A DNA stretch of 62,196 nucleotides from Bacteroidales bacterium (GTDB lineage Bacteria; Bacteroidota; Bacteroidia; Bacteroidales; JAADJA01), in assembly GCA_016933115.1 (NCBI GenBank), contig JAFGBL010000311.1:1-62196 (forward strand). Direction: 5' to 3'. Numbering within the stretch: the stretch's first letter is position 1; every line of letters starts with the position of its first letter. The translations under genes and the position numbers were made by a program. Below the pieces are notes generated by a model that saw nothing but the letters and a program-made list of their open reading frames with translations, was not told where the DNA came from and ran no database searches. Below are positions 8,882 through 16,643 of the stretch, in pieces.

Positions 8882-10906
8882 CTAATTGTGAGAACTCGGA
8901 TTAAAAAGCTGATCAATAAGCATGTCATCTGCTAAGTTGGGAATCGTAACTTTAAGGTTCGGGTTTTCCTCCATTGCCCTCTTTATTGCAAACAAAGCAC
9001 CTACATTACGAGCCCAGCTGCGTCGGGCAATACCGTTATTCACATCCCAGTGAAGCATCATTTTCAATCTGCGGTCAGCATCTTCCGAACCATCCAGTAC
9101 CATCCCAAATCCACCGTTGATCACCTCTCCCCAGCCAACACCGCCTCCATTATGGATGGAAACCCAGGTGGCTCCCCTGAAGGAATCACCGATCACATTA
9201 TGGATCGCCATGTCGGCTGTAAATTGCGAGCCATCATAAATGTTAGAAGTTTCACGGTAAGGAGAATCTGTTCCGGAAACATCATGATGATCTCTTCCCA
9301 AAACAACAGGCGCTGAAATTTTTCCTTCCCTGATGGCCTGGTTAAAAGCTGCTGCAATTTTGGTCCTGCCTTCGCAATCGGCATAGAGGATACGTGCTTG
9401 TGAACCGACAACCAATTTATTTTGCCTGGCCTGCCTGATCCATTGAATGTTGTCTTTCATTTGCTGGGAAATCTCTGAAGGAGCAGTTTCCGAAATCTCC
9501 TCCAGTACTTCCATGGCGATCTTATCGGTTAATATTAAATCTTCAGGTTCGGAGGACGTGCAAACCCAGCGGAAAGGCCCGAATCCGTAATCGAAACACA
9601 TGGGACCCATGATATCCTGAACATAGGAGGGGTATTTAAAACTTCCGTCATTTTTCAGAATGTCTGCACCGGTCCGGCTTGATTCCAGCAGGAAAGCATT
9701 GCCATAATCAAAAAAGTACATGCCCTGCTTAGCCAATTTATTGATCGCATTTACCTGCCTTTTCAATGATTCCTTCACTTTTTTCCTGAAGTTTTCAGGA
9801 TCCTTTGCCATCATATCGTTGGAAACTTCAAAACTAAAGCCAACCGGGTAATAGCCTCCTGACCATGGATTGTGTAAGGAGGTTTGGTCAGAACCCAGAT
9901 CTACCTTGACATTTCGCTCAACCAGCCTTTCCCATAAATCAACGATATTCCCCAAATAGGCAATAGAATGAGGCTGATTTTTTTCCTTGAATCTTAGCGC
10001 CATGTCAATAGCAGAATCCACATCTTCCGTAATTTCATCCACCCAGCCCTGGTCATATCTCTTCTGCGCTGCTTTTGGGTTGACTTCCGCAGTAATGCTG
10101 ACCACACCGGCAATATTGCTGGCTTTGGGCTGGGCTCCACTCATTCCCCCCAAACCGGAAGTGACAAAAAGTTTTGTAACCGCCGATGTTCCTTGGTTGC
10201 CTATTTTTCTTGATGCATTCATCACAGTAATCGTTGTCCCGTGTACGATACCTTGCGGCCCGATGTACATGAACGACCCGGCAGTCATTTGGCCGTATTG
10301 CGAAACTCCAAGGGCATTGAATTTCTCCCAGTGATCGGGGCTGGAGTAATTGGGAATGACCATTCCGTTGGTCACCACCACCCTGGGTGCATCTTTGTGT
10401 GAGGGAAACAATCCCATGGGATGGCCCGAGTAAAGTACCAGGGTTTGTTCGTCTGTCATTTCGGCCAGGTACTTCATAGTGAGGCGGTACTGGGCCCAGT
10501 TCTGAAATACCGCCCCATTGCCGCCATAGGTAATCAATTCGTGCGGATGTTGTGCTACTGCATCATCCAAATTATTACACAACATCAGCATAATGGCAGC
10601 TGCCTGCCTGGATTTATGTGGGAATTCATCAATTCTGCGGGCGTAAATCTTATAATCGGGCCGGAACCGGTACATATAAATTCTACCATAAGTTTCCAAC
10701 TCTTTTTTGAATTCCGGGGCCAAAACAGCATGGTGTTTCACATCAAAATACCGCAATGCATTTTTGATGGCCAGCTTTTTTTCTTCCTGGCTTAGAATGT
10801 CTTTTCTTTTGGGGGCGTGATTCACATTTTCATCCCAGGGTTTTGGTTGTGGTATATCTTTCGGGATACCTTCCAATACTGCCTTTTGAAACGAAGTAAG
10901 TGCCAT
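8882..10906 (-). CDS. hutU: Urocanate hydratase (urocanase)
   Basis: HutU converts urocanate to imidazolonepropionate in histidine degradation, using tightly bound NAD+. The frame is open back to 11044, but the first 46 codons look unlike the family. The ATG at 10906 is preceded by AGAGG and yields 674 residues, the size of the long urocanase form seen in Bacteroidota. Landmarks are ITYGGNGAVFQNW, GGMSGAQPKA, the FDYGFGPFRWVCTS stretch holding the conserved cysteine, and HNGGGVGWGE near the C-terminus. The other histidine-degradation genes (hutH, hutI, glutamate formiminotransferase) are absent from the neighbourhood, so this is a detached member of the pathway. Confidence 0.95.
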   Translation of the reverse strand: MALTSFQKAVLEGIPKDIPQPKPWDENVNHAPKRKDILSQEEKKLAIKNALRYFDVKHHAVLAPEFKKELETYGRIYMYRFRPDYKIYARRIDEFPHKSRQAAAIMLMLCNNLDDAVAQHPHELITYGGNGAVFQNWAQYRLTMKYLAEMTDEQTLVLYSGHPMGLFPSHKDAPRVVVTNGMVIPNYSSPDHWEKFNALGVSQYGQMTAGSFMYIGPQGIVHGTTITVMNASRKIGNQGTSAVTKLFVTSGLGGMSGAQPKASNIAGVVSITAEVNPKAAQKRYDQGWVDEITEDVDSAIDMALRFKEKNQPHSIAYLGNIVDLWERLVERNVKVDLGSDQTSLHNPWSGGYYPVGFSFEVSNDMMAKDPENFRKKVKESLKRQVNAINKLAKQGMYFFDYGNAFLLESSRTGADILKNDGSFKYPSYVQDIMGPMCFDYGFGPFRWVCTSSEPEDLILTDKIAMEVLEEISETAPSEISQQMKDNIQWIRQARQNKLVVGSQARILYADCEGRTKIAAAFNQAIREGKISAPVVLGRDHHDVSGTDSPYRETSNIYDGSQFTADMAIHNVIGDSFRGATWVSIHNGGGVGWGEVINGGFGMVLDGSEDADRRLKMMLHWDVNNGIARRSWARNVGALFAIKRAMEENPNLKVTIPNLADDMLIDQLFNPSSHN

Positions 10907-11107
10907 ATCCTCTAACTTTTTTCGTGTTACAAGGGCAAAATTAATCAATAATTCGGTGCTTTTGTTGGTAGCGATTGATTTTGGACTTTGTACCGTAAAC
11001 TGATTCATATAAACCGTAAACTGGTTTTTCATTGACTTAAGCACTTGGATTTTGTATTTTAGTCCTCGTTTAATGAATGGAATTTTCCTTAGGCAACGTT
11101 AAACCCT

Positions 11108-11144
11108 GACTTCGGAAATAACCTGATGGGTTGTTTCCGAAGTC
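11108..11144. repeat. Strong 16-bp hairpin upstream of hutU
   Basis: GACTTCGGAAATAACC (11108-11123) and GGTTGTTTCCGAAGTC (11129-11144) are reverse complements except for one position that can form a G-U pair in one strand's RNA. Neither side has a clear T-run, so it does not look like a normal terminator. It sits about 200 bases upstream of hutU, in its leader direction. Confidence 0.6.
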
Positions 11145-11313
11145 CTTTAAAAAATGATCTGTATCCTAATTAATTAAAGCCCATACTATTACAAGAGTAA
11201 TTTTAATTATTGTCTATTCTTAGTAAATCAAAATTCGAACGTATACATGTGGATAATGATCGTATAACCAAAAAACTGATTGTCCGACGCTAAATCCAGG
11301 AGGAACGAGTGGG

Positions 11314-11343
11314 GATCCCGGGTTTTTTAACCGGGATCTTTTT
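11314..11343 (+). terminator. Orphan plus-strand intrinsic terminator
   Basis: GATCCCGG (11314-11321) pairs with CCGGGATC (11331-11338) and is followed by TTTTT and then G. The T-run lies only on the plus side, yet both neighbouring genes are on the minus strand. It therefore implies an unannotated plus-strand transcript ending here. No matching TAnnTTTG promoter was recognised upstream. Confidence 0.65.
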
Positions 11344-11374
11344 GTATTCTTAAGAAATATTTATTAATGAATTG

Positions 11375-11983
11375 TCAGATTTTATCCTTGGAGTTTTTCA
11401 GAATCTGGTACAGAAACTCCCGCGCCCTGAAAAGTTGGGCCTTAACCGTACCGAGGGGTAAATTTAGCTCTTCAGCAATTTCATCGTAGGAAAATTCCTT
11501 AAAGTATCGCAATTCGATCAATGTGCGGTAATGCGGTTTCAGTTTCTCCACCACCTCACGCATCAGCTTGATCTTTTGCTTTTTTACCAGTTCTTCTTCC
11601 GGGTCGAGTATTTGAGCCGGGATTTTATTGGCCAGCTCGGTGCCCTTTTCGTCATCAATGTTCTGATCGATAGAGAAGGTATATTTTTTCTTTTTCCGGA
11701 TAAAATCGATGCAATTGTTGGAAGCAATTTTAAACAACCATGTGCTGAAGGCGTAATCGGGTGTGTACTGATGCAGCTTTTTAAAAGCCTTACCAAAGGC
11801 TTCAATGGTGAGGTCTTCAGCATCGTGGGGGTTGTTGGTCATCTTGAGCAACATGAAATAAAGCGAGTCCCGGTAGTTTTTCATCAGGTCGGCATAGGCT
11901 TGCTGGTCGCCATCGTCAATGGCACGCTGAACAAGCTTATAATCACGCAACGCTTTTTCGGTCAGATGCGAAGTTACTTCCAT
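11375..11983 (-). CDS. ECF-type RNA polymerase sigma factor
   Basis: This is a 202-residue sigma-70 family protein of the ECF (group 4) architecture. Region 2 (about residues 35-95) contains DAEDLTIEAF and STWLFKIASNNCIDFIRKKK. Region 4 (about 145-195) contains a helix-turn-helix with FSYDEIAEELNLPLGTVKAQLFRAR. It would redirect RNA polymerase to a small regulon. Its start overlaps the end of the upstream glycosyltransferase gene by 10 bases, so the two are co-transcribed and perhaps translationally coupled. No anti-sigma gene follows; the next feature downstream is the terminator and hairpin region. Confidence 0.93.
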   Translation of the reverse strand: MEVTSHLTEKALRDYKLVQRAIDDGDQQAYADLMKNYRDSLYFMLLKMTNNPHDAEDLTIEAFGKAFKKLHQYTPDYAFSTWLFKIASNNCIDFIRKKKKYTFSIDQNIDDEKGTELANKIPAQILDPEEELVKKQKIKLMREVVEKLKPHYRTLIELRYFKEFSYDEIAEELNLPLGTVKAQLFRAREFLYQILKNSKDKI

Positions 11984-13107
11984 TTAGTTTGCTTAAAGAC
12001 CAGGTTTATAAAACCCATAACCGGGTAAATACCCAGAAAAAACACCTCTATGAGCGGCGAAATTAACAATAATTTTTTTTCCAATAACCGATGGAAAGAT
12101 TTTTTAAAAATAATTAATTGCGAAGCCATCCTGATTAGAAACAAAGCCAGGACAAGGTAAAAGAATTTTCCCAATAACAATAAAAGTATGAAAGTGATGT
12201 ATGTAACAATCAGGCTGGCCGGATATAGTCCGATCAGGATTTTATGCTTGAATTTATAATATTTACCGGCTGAAATATGTCTTCGTTTTTGGTTCCACCA
12301 GCTTTTAAAAGTCGTTTTTGGAGGGCTTACTGTAAAACTGTCGGGTGCGGCTTCAATCCGGGTGTTTCGCTTTGTGGCCACCTGGTTGATAAACAGGTCA
12401 TCGTCACCCGATGAAACCTTGTAATGGGAAATAAATCCCTTGCTTTTAATGAACAGGTTTTTCTTATAGGCCAGATTCCTTCCAACTCCCATGTATGGCA
12501 ATCCAATCAGGGCAAATGAAAAATATTCAATAGCAGTGAATGCTGTTTCGTAGCGGATTATTTTGTTGAGCAGGTTGGGATGTTCCTCGTATTTACCGTA
12601 GCCCAGCACAATTTCCGTTTCCGCGGTGAAGTTAGATGACATTTCCATGATCCAATTGGGGCTGGCAGGTACGCAATCGGCATCGGTGAGAAGCAGGTTT
12701 TCATATTTGGCCGACTTAATTCCGATTGCCAGTGGAAATTTTTTACCTTTAAAAAAATTCAGATCCTGTGTAATGTTGACCACTTTTATGTTTTTGTAAT
12801 CCCGTTGAAGATCCTCTAGTAAAAAAATCGTTTCGTCGTCCGAGGCATCATTCACTACTACTACTTCAAATTCGGGGTAATCCTGTGATAGCAGTAGCGG
12901 CAGGTTCTTTTTCAGATTGGGATATTCATTTTTTGCTGATAATACCACTGAGACCGGTTCCGGTTCATCCTGAATAACTTTCTTTTTATAAAAAGCAAAC
13001 CTGCCAAACATAAACCAGTAATAAATCAACTGTATGGCTACCGCAGCAATAAAAATTGCCAGTAAAAGCGTAAAAAACTGATCGGATGAAAAAAATAGTG
13101 AAGCCAT
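11974..13107 (-). CDS. Membrane glycosyltransferase, family 2
   Basis: This is a 377-residue membrane protein. A transmembrane helix (about residues 10-32) precedes a GT-A fold family 2 domain: SVVLSAKNEYPNL, VVVNDASDDE, the metal-binding LLTDADCVPA and SGDDDLFINQ. The usual QxxRW acceptor motif appears as QKRRH. Two or three transmembrane helices follow at the C-terminus (about 290-360). The enzyme should transfer a sugar from a nucleotide-sugar to a membrane-associated acceptor; donor and product cannot be told. It is the first gene of a two-gene unit with the ECF sigma factor downstream. Confidence 0.9.
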   Translation of the reverse strand: MASLFFSSDQFFTLLLAIFIAAVAIQLIYYWFMFGRFAFYKKKVIQDEPEPVSVVLSAKNEYPNLKKNLPLLLSQDYPEFEVVVVNDASDDETIFLLEDLQRDYKNIKVVNITQDLNFFKGKKFPLAIGIKSAKYENLLLTDADCVPASPNWIMEMSSNFTAETEIVLGYGKYEEHPNLLNKIIRYETAFTAIEYFSFALIGLPYMGVGRNLAYKKNLFIKSKGFISHYKVSSGDDDLFINQVATKRNTRIEAAPDSFTVSPPKTTFKSWWNQKRRHISAGKYYKFKHKILIGLYPASLIVTYITFILLLLLGKFFYLVLALFLIRMASQLIIFKKSFHRLLEKKLLLISPLIEVFFLGIYPVMGFINLVFKQTKWK

Positions 13108-13214
13108 TCAGCATCTTGTAACAACACAAAAATATTCAAACTAAATCAAATAAATATATCTTTATCCACTTGAATAACTAACATTCGGATGTTGAAGAAA
13201 TTATTTTTATTTTA

Positions 13215-14345
13215 ATGAAGTTCGAATTACAATCAAAAGACCGGTTATCATCCGCCCGTGCATGTGAAATTACTACGGATCACGGGAAAATTCAAACTCC
13301 AATTTTCATGCCGGTAGGAACTGCGGGAGCGGTCAAAGCGGTGCATATCAAAGATTTGAAAAGTGATATCAATGCCCAAATCATCCTCGGAAATACCTAT
13401 CATCTTTATCTCAGGCCTGGGCTGGATGTACTGAAAGCCGCCGGTGGTTTACATCGGTTCACTGGCTGGGACCGTCCCATTTTGACCGATAGCGGGGGTT
13501 ACCAGGTTTACAGCCTGGCCAACACCAGAAAATTGACAGAAGAGGGAGTCATTTTCAATTCTCATATTGATGGTTCGAAACACATCTTTACTCCCGAAGG
13601 CGTGATGGATATCCAGCGGATCATTGGTGCCGATATCATCATGGCATTCGATGAATGTACCCCGTATCCCTGTGATTACGAATATGCCGGCAAATCCCTG
13701 GACCTAACCCATCGTTGGCTCGACAGGTGTATTGCTCAGTTTAACCGTACCGAGCCGCTGTATGGATATGGGCAATCACTTTTTCCGATCGTCCAGGGTA
13801 GTATTTACAGCGATCTCAGGATAAAATCTGCCGAATTTATTGCTTCCCGAAATGCGGATGGAAATGCCATTGGTGGTTTATCGGTGGGAGAACCGCATGA
13901 ACTCATGTATGAAATGACAGAAAAGGTTTGTAAAATCCTGCCGGAAAATAAACCAAGATATTTGATGGGTGTCGGAACACCGGTTAATATCCTTGAAAGC
14001 ATTGCATTGGGAATCGATATGTTCGATTGTGTTATGCCCACCCGCAATGCTCGTCATGGTTTGTTGTATACAATTCATGGTTTGATCAATATTAAAAATG
14101 AGAAGTGGAAAAACTACCATAAAGTGCTTGATGAGGAAGGAAATTCCTTTGTTGACCGGGAATATTCCAGGGCTTATTTGAGGCATTTGATCCAGGCACA
14201 GGAAATGCTTGGCGCCATGATCGCTTCGATGCATAACCTGGCTTTTTACCTTTGGCTTGTTAGGGAAGCCAGAAATAAAATTGTCGAAGGGACGTTTTTG
14301 GAATGGAAAACCCGGATGGTAAAACAATTGGACAACAGGCTGTAG
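13215..14345 (+). CDS. tgt: tRNA-guanine transglycosylase (queuosine biosynthesis)
   Basis: Tgt exchanges the wobble guanine of tRNAs with GUN anticodons for the queuosine precursor preQ1. The protein is 376 residues with the catalytic DSGGYQVYS region (Asp near residue 93), MAFDECTPYP, the GGLSVGEP substrate loop and MFDCVMPTRNARHG. The zinc site of most bacterial homologues (CxCxxC followed by a distant His) is not complete. Where the cysteines should be, the sequence is GNSFVDREYSRAYLRHL, with no Cys, while the downstream MHNL histidine remains. I recall the same loss in other Bacteroidota Tgt proteins. The LptF/LptG permease gene follows 41 bases downstream, probably in one transcript. 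Confidence 0.96.
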   Translation: MKFELQSKDRLSSARACEITTDHGKIQTPIFMPVGTAGAVKAVHIKDLKSDINAQIILGNTYHLYLRPGLDVLKAAGGLHRFTGWDRPILTDSGGYQVYSLANTRKLTEEGVIFNSHIDGSKHIFTPEGVMDIQRIIGADIIMAFDECTPYPCDYEYAGKSLDLTHRWLDRCIAQFNRTEPLYGYGQSLFPIVQGSIYSDLRIKSAEFIASRNADGNAIGGLSVGEPHELMYEMTEKVCKILPENKPRYLMGVGTPVNILESIALGIDMFDCVMPTRNARHGLLYTIHGLINIKNEKWKNYHKVLDEEGNSFVDREYSRAYLRHLIQAQEMLGAMIASMHNLAFYLWLVREARNKIVEGTFLEWKTRMVKQLDNRL

Positions 14346-14386
14346 TGATTTCCGATAATCAGTAAATTTGCCTCAAATTTGAACTT

Positions 14387-15463
14387 TTGAAGAAAATTGA
14401 TTACTATATCATCAAGAAGTTCCTCGGCACTTTTTTCTTTGCCATATCACTGCTCGTGATCATCATCATTGTATTCGACCTCTCGGAAAAAATTGATGAT
14501 TTTATCGAAAAAAAGCCACCTCTCAACGAAATCATTTTTTCCTACTACCTCAATTTCATTCCCTATTTTGTGAACCTTTTCAGTTACCTCTTTACTTTTA
14601 TTTCGGTTATTTTCTTTACCTCAAAAATGGCCTATAACAGTGAAATTATTGCCATCCTGAGCAGCGGCGTCAGTTACCGCCGGTTTTTGCTGCCGTACCT
14701 GTTCTCCGCCGTTTTTTTGGGATTGCTTTCCTTTTATTTGGCCAATTTCCTGATCCCAAGGACCAACCAGAAAATGATGCAGTTTGAAAAAGCCTATATC
14801 AGAAATCCATATGCGAGCAGTGATATAAATATTCATATGCAGATCAGCCCTGGTACTTTTGTTTACCTCGAAACATACAATGCCCGGACCAATACAGGGT
14901 ATAAATTTTCTATGGAAAATTTTAAAAACGACCGGTTGGTTTATAAACTGAATGCCGAGCGGATTACTTGGGACAGTATATCGGGATTGTGGAAAATCAG
15001 GAACTTCACCAAACGTATAATCGAAAAAAATGATGAGATCATACAAAAGGGGGATGAATTGGATACTTTGATCAATATGCATCCAAGGGAATTTACCTTT
15101 ATCCTGGAGGATATCAAAACCATGAACTTCATGGAACTTCGCGATTTTATTGAGAAGGAGCGTTTGAAAGGTTCGAAAAGCATCAAGGATTATGAGGTTG
15201 AAAAACACAAACGGATCGCATTTCCTTTTGCAACGCTGGTTTTGACATTGATAGGGGTCTCCATTTCGAGCCGCAAGGTGAGGGGAGGGATCGGGATGCA
15301 TCTGGGGCTTGGGATTACCATTACCTTTGCCTTCATTTTATTCCTTCAAATCACTACCGTATTTGCCACCAATGGCAACCTGGCACCATGGCTCGCCGTT
15401 TGGATTCCGAATTTTATTTTCACAGCGATTGGTTTAGTTTTATTGAAGTTGGCCCCGAAGTAG
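14387..15463 (+). CDS. LptF/LptG family permease (lipopolysaccharide export)
   Basis: This is a 358-residue permease with about six transmembrane helices. One is at residues 10-33 and two or three more lie between 45 and 125. A periplasmic domain (about 135-260) and three C-terminal helices follow. The sequence start DYYIIKKFLGTFFFA and the cytoplasmic YRRFLLPYL segment are typical of the YjgP/YjgQ family. LptF and LptG form the inner-membrane part of the LptB2FG transporter that extracts LPS towards the outer membrane. Which of the two this is cannot be said with confidence. The start is a TTG at 14387, the only in-frame initiator that keeps the conserved N-terminus. Confidence 0.92.
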   Translation: MKKIDYYIIKKFLGTFFFAISLLVIIIIVFDLSEKIDDFIEKKPPLNEIIFSYYLNFIPYFVNLFSYLFTFISVIFFTSKMAYNSEIIAILSSGVSYRRFLLPYLFSAVFLGLLSFYLANFLIPRTNQKMMQFEKAYIRNPYASSDINIHMQISPGTFVYLETYNARTNTGYKFSMENFKNDRLVYKLNAERITWDSISGLWKIRNFTKRIIEKNDEIIQKGDELDTLINMHPREFTFILEDIKTMNFMELRDFIEKERLKGSKSIKDYEVEKHKRIAFPFATLVLTLIGVSISSRKVRGGIGMHLGLGITITFAFILFLQITTVFATNGNLAPWLAVWIPNFIFTAIGLVLLKLAPK

Positions 15464-15542
15464 GGTAGGGAGCCGGATGTACTGTTTCCCCCCTTTTATT
15501 ATGAATTGATAATTGTTTGCCTGAGGTATCTAAAGTTGTGAG

Positions 15543-15560
15543 TATATAGGGTAAATAGGG
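15543..15560 (-). repeat. Inverted copy of the CCCTATTTACCC repeat
   Basis: Read on the minus strand, this 18-mer is CCCTATTTACCCTATATA. It matches the unit of the tandem array 100 bases to the right in inverted orientation, so the two could fold together. It is also identical to 18 bases inside the beta-mannosidase gene (56547-56564). Confidence 0.7.
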
Positions 15561-15653
15561 TTTATAAAAACACGATATCTATAATATTTTTGATCCATTC
15601 ATCAATAAAAAAAATAATATATGCGATCTGTCCAACACCCCAAATACCTTTTC

Positions 15654-15735
15654 ACCCCATTTACCCTTTCACCCTATTTACCCTATTTACCCTATTTACC
15701 CTATTTACCCCATTCACCCAATAACCCATTTCCCC
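15654..15735 (+). repeat. 9-bp tandem repeat array (ACCCTATTT)n
   Basis: Four exact ACCCTATTT units at 15671-15706 are flanked on both sides by degenerate units (ACCCCATTT, ACCCTTTC, ACCCCATTC, ACCCAATA, ACCCATTTCCCC). The right half overlaps the end of ispE, whose stop codon (15701-15703) and last residues are encoded by array sequence. Confidence 0.9.
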
Positions 15736-16543
15736 TTTTACCTCTCCAATAAAAAAAGTCTCTGAACTGATCCTTGAGATTTATCTCATTTTCGAAAATT
15801 CCAAATATTGCTGCACCACTTCCTGTCATGGAAGCATAAGCCGCACCTGATCTGTACAAATCAGCTTTAATATCTTTTAATAGGGGGAATCTTTTAAATA
15901 CCGGTTTCTCAAAATCATTGACCAGCGAATCTTTCCATTGAACTACCGGTTTATCAATGATTTCAAGGATGGATTTTCCCGGATGCTCCGGTTTTATCCA
16001 TGAATAGGCTTTTTTGGTTGGAATATGGATGTTTGGTCGAACGACAATGATCTGATATTTTGAAAGATCTAATTCGACAGATGAGAATTTATCACCTCTT
16101 TGGGTTGCAAAAACAGGTTTGTTTTCCAGGAAGAAGGAACAGTCGGATCCCAATTGGCTTGCAAAATTGTGCATTTGAAATTTATTCAATTTCAGGTCAA
16201 ACAAATCATTCAGACAGGATATCATAAAAGCAGCATCAGCAGAGCCTCCGCCCAGTCCGGCACCCGAAGGGATGACCTTGTGAAGGTGAACTTTCACAGG
16301 TTCCAGTTGAAATTCATCTTTAAGTAATTTATAAGCTTTTACAACAAGATTATCTTCAGCAATTGAATCCAATTCAAATCCTGTCAGGAAAAACCGGAAA
16401 TTCCCATCCGGGGCAGTGATCACCTCCAGGATATCATGAAGAGGAAGCGGATACAGAATGGTTTCAATATTATGAAATCCATCGTTACGCTTATCAATGA
16501 TGTTAATTCCCAGGTTAATTTTGCAGTTCGGAAAACAGATCAC
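15701..16543 (-). CDS. ispE: 4-diphosphocytidyl-2-C-methyl-D-erythritol kinase
   Basis: IspE phosphorylates CDP-methylerythritol in the non-mevalonate isoprenoid pathway. The 280-residue GHMP kinase shows the N-terminal NCKINLGI segment, the ATP-binding loop PSGAGLGGGSADAA (about residues 91-104) and the C-terminal MTGSGAAIFGIF motif. The final dozen residues (GKRGNGLLGEWGK) do not resemble the family. They are translated from the 9-bp tandem array that overlaps the 3' end, so the original C-terminus was probably replaced or extended by repeat growth. The gene stands alone on the minus strand, convergent with the permease gene. Confidence 0.95.
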   Translation of the reverse strand: MICFPNCKINLGINIIDKRNDGFHNIETILYPLPLHDILEVITAPDGNFRFFLTGFELDSIAEDNLVVKAYKLLKDEFQLEPVKVHLHKVIPSGAGLGGGSADAAFMISCLNDLFDLKLNKFQMHNFASQLGSDCSFFLENKPVFATQRGDKFSSVELDLSKYQIIVVRPNIHIPTKKAYSWIKPEHPGKSILEIIDKPVVQWKDSLVNDFEKPVFKRFPLLKDIKADLYRSGAAYASMTGSGAAIFGIFENEINLKDQFRDFFYWRGKRGNGLLGEWGK

Positions 16544-16576
16544 GTTGTTTTTTCAACAAATCTACAAACAAAACAC

Positions 16577-16609
16577 TTGCACTGGCGTTTTTAAAAAATT
16601 GTAACTTTG
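16577..16609 (+). promoter_or_regulatory. Bacteroidota-type promoter of the GH3-family gene
   Basis: TTG at 16577-16579 and a perfect TAnnTTTG (TAACTTTG, 16602-16609) are spaced by 22 bases. Transcription would begin near 16615, which rules out the GTG at 16611 as the start of the downstream gene. Confidence 0.6.
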
Positions 16610-16643
16610 TGTGTACTTTCCCATAACGATAATTGGAGTTTAT

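Noticed and set aside
11306-11350. Fourteen-codon GTG-started frame after AGGAGG, reading through the orphan terminator
   Set aside because: The Shine-Dalgarno match is good, but the coding sequence is the terminator hairpin itself. Bacteroidota rarely rely on strong Shine-Dalgarno sites, so coincidence is likelier than a real micropeptide.
11531-12028. Open frame of 165 codons on the plus strand
   Set aside because: It lies antisense across the sigma factor and glycosyltransferase genes, whose motifs are unmistakable. Its own translation shows no domain or start context.
14621-15301. Open frame of 226 codons on the minus strand
   Set aside because: It is antisense to the LptF/LptG permease gene, with a composition typical of a shadow frame and no recognisable motif.
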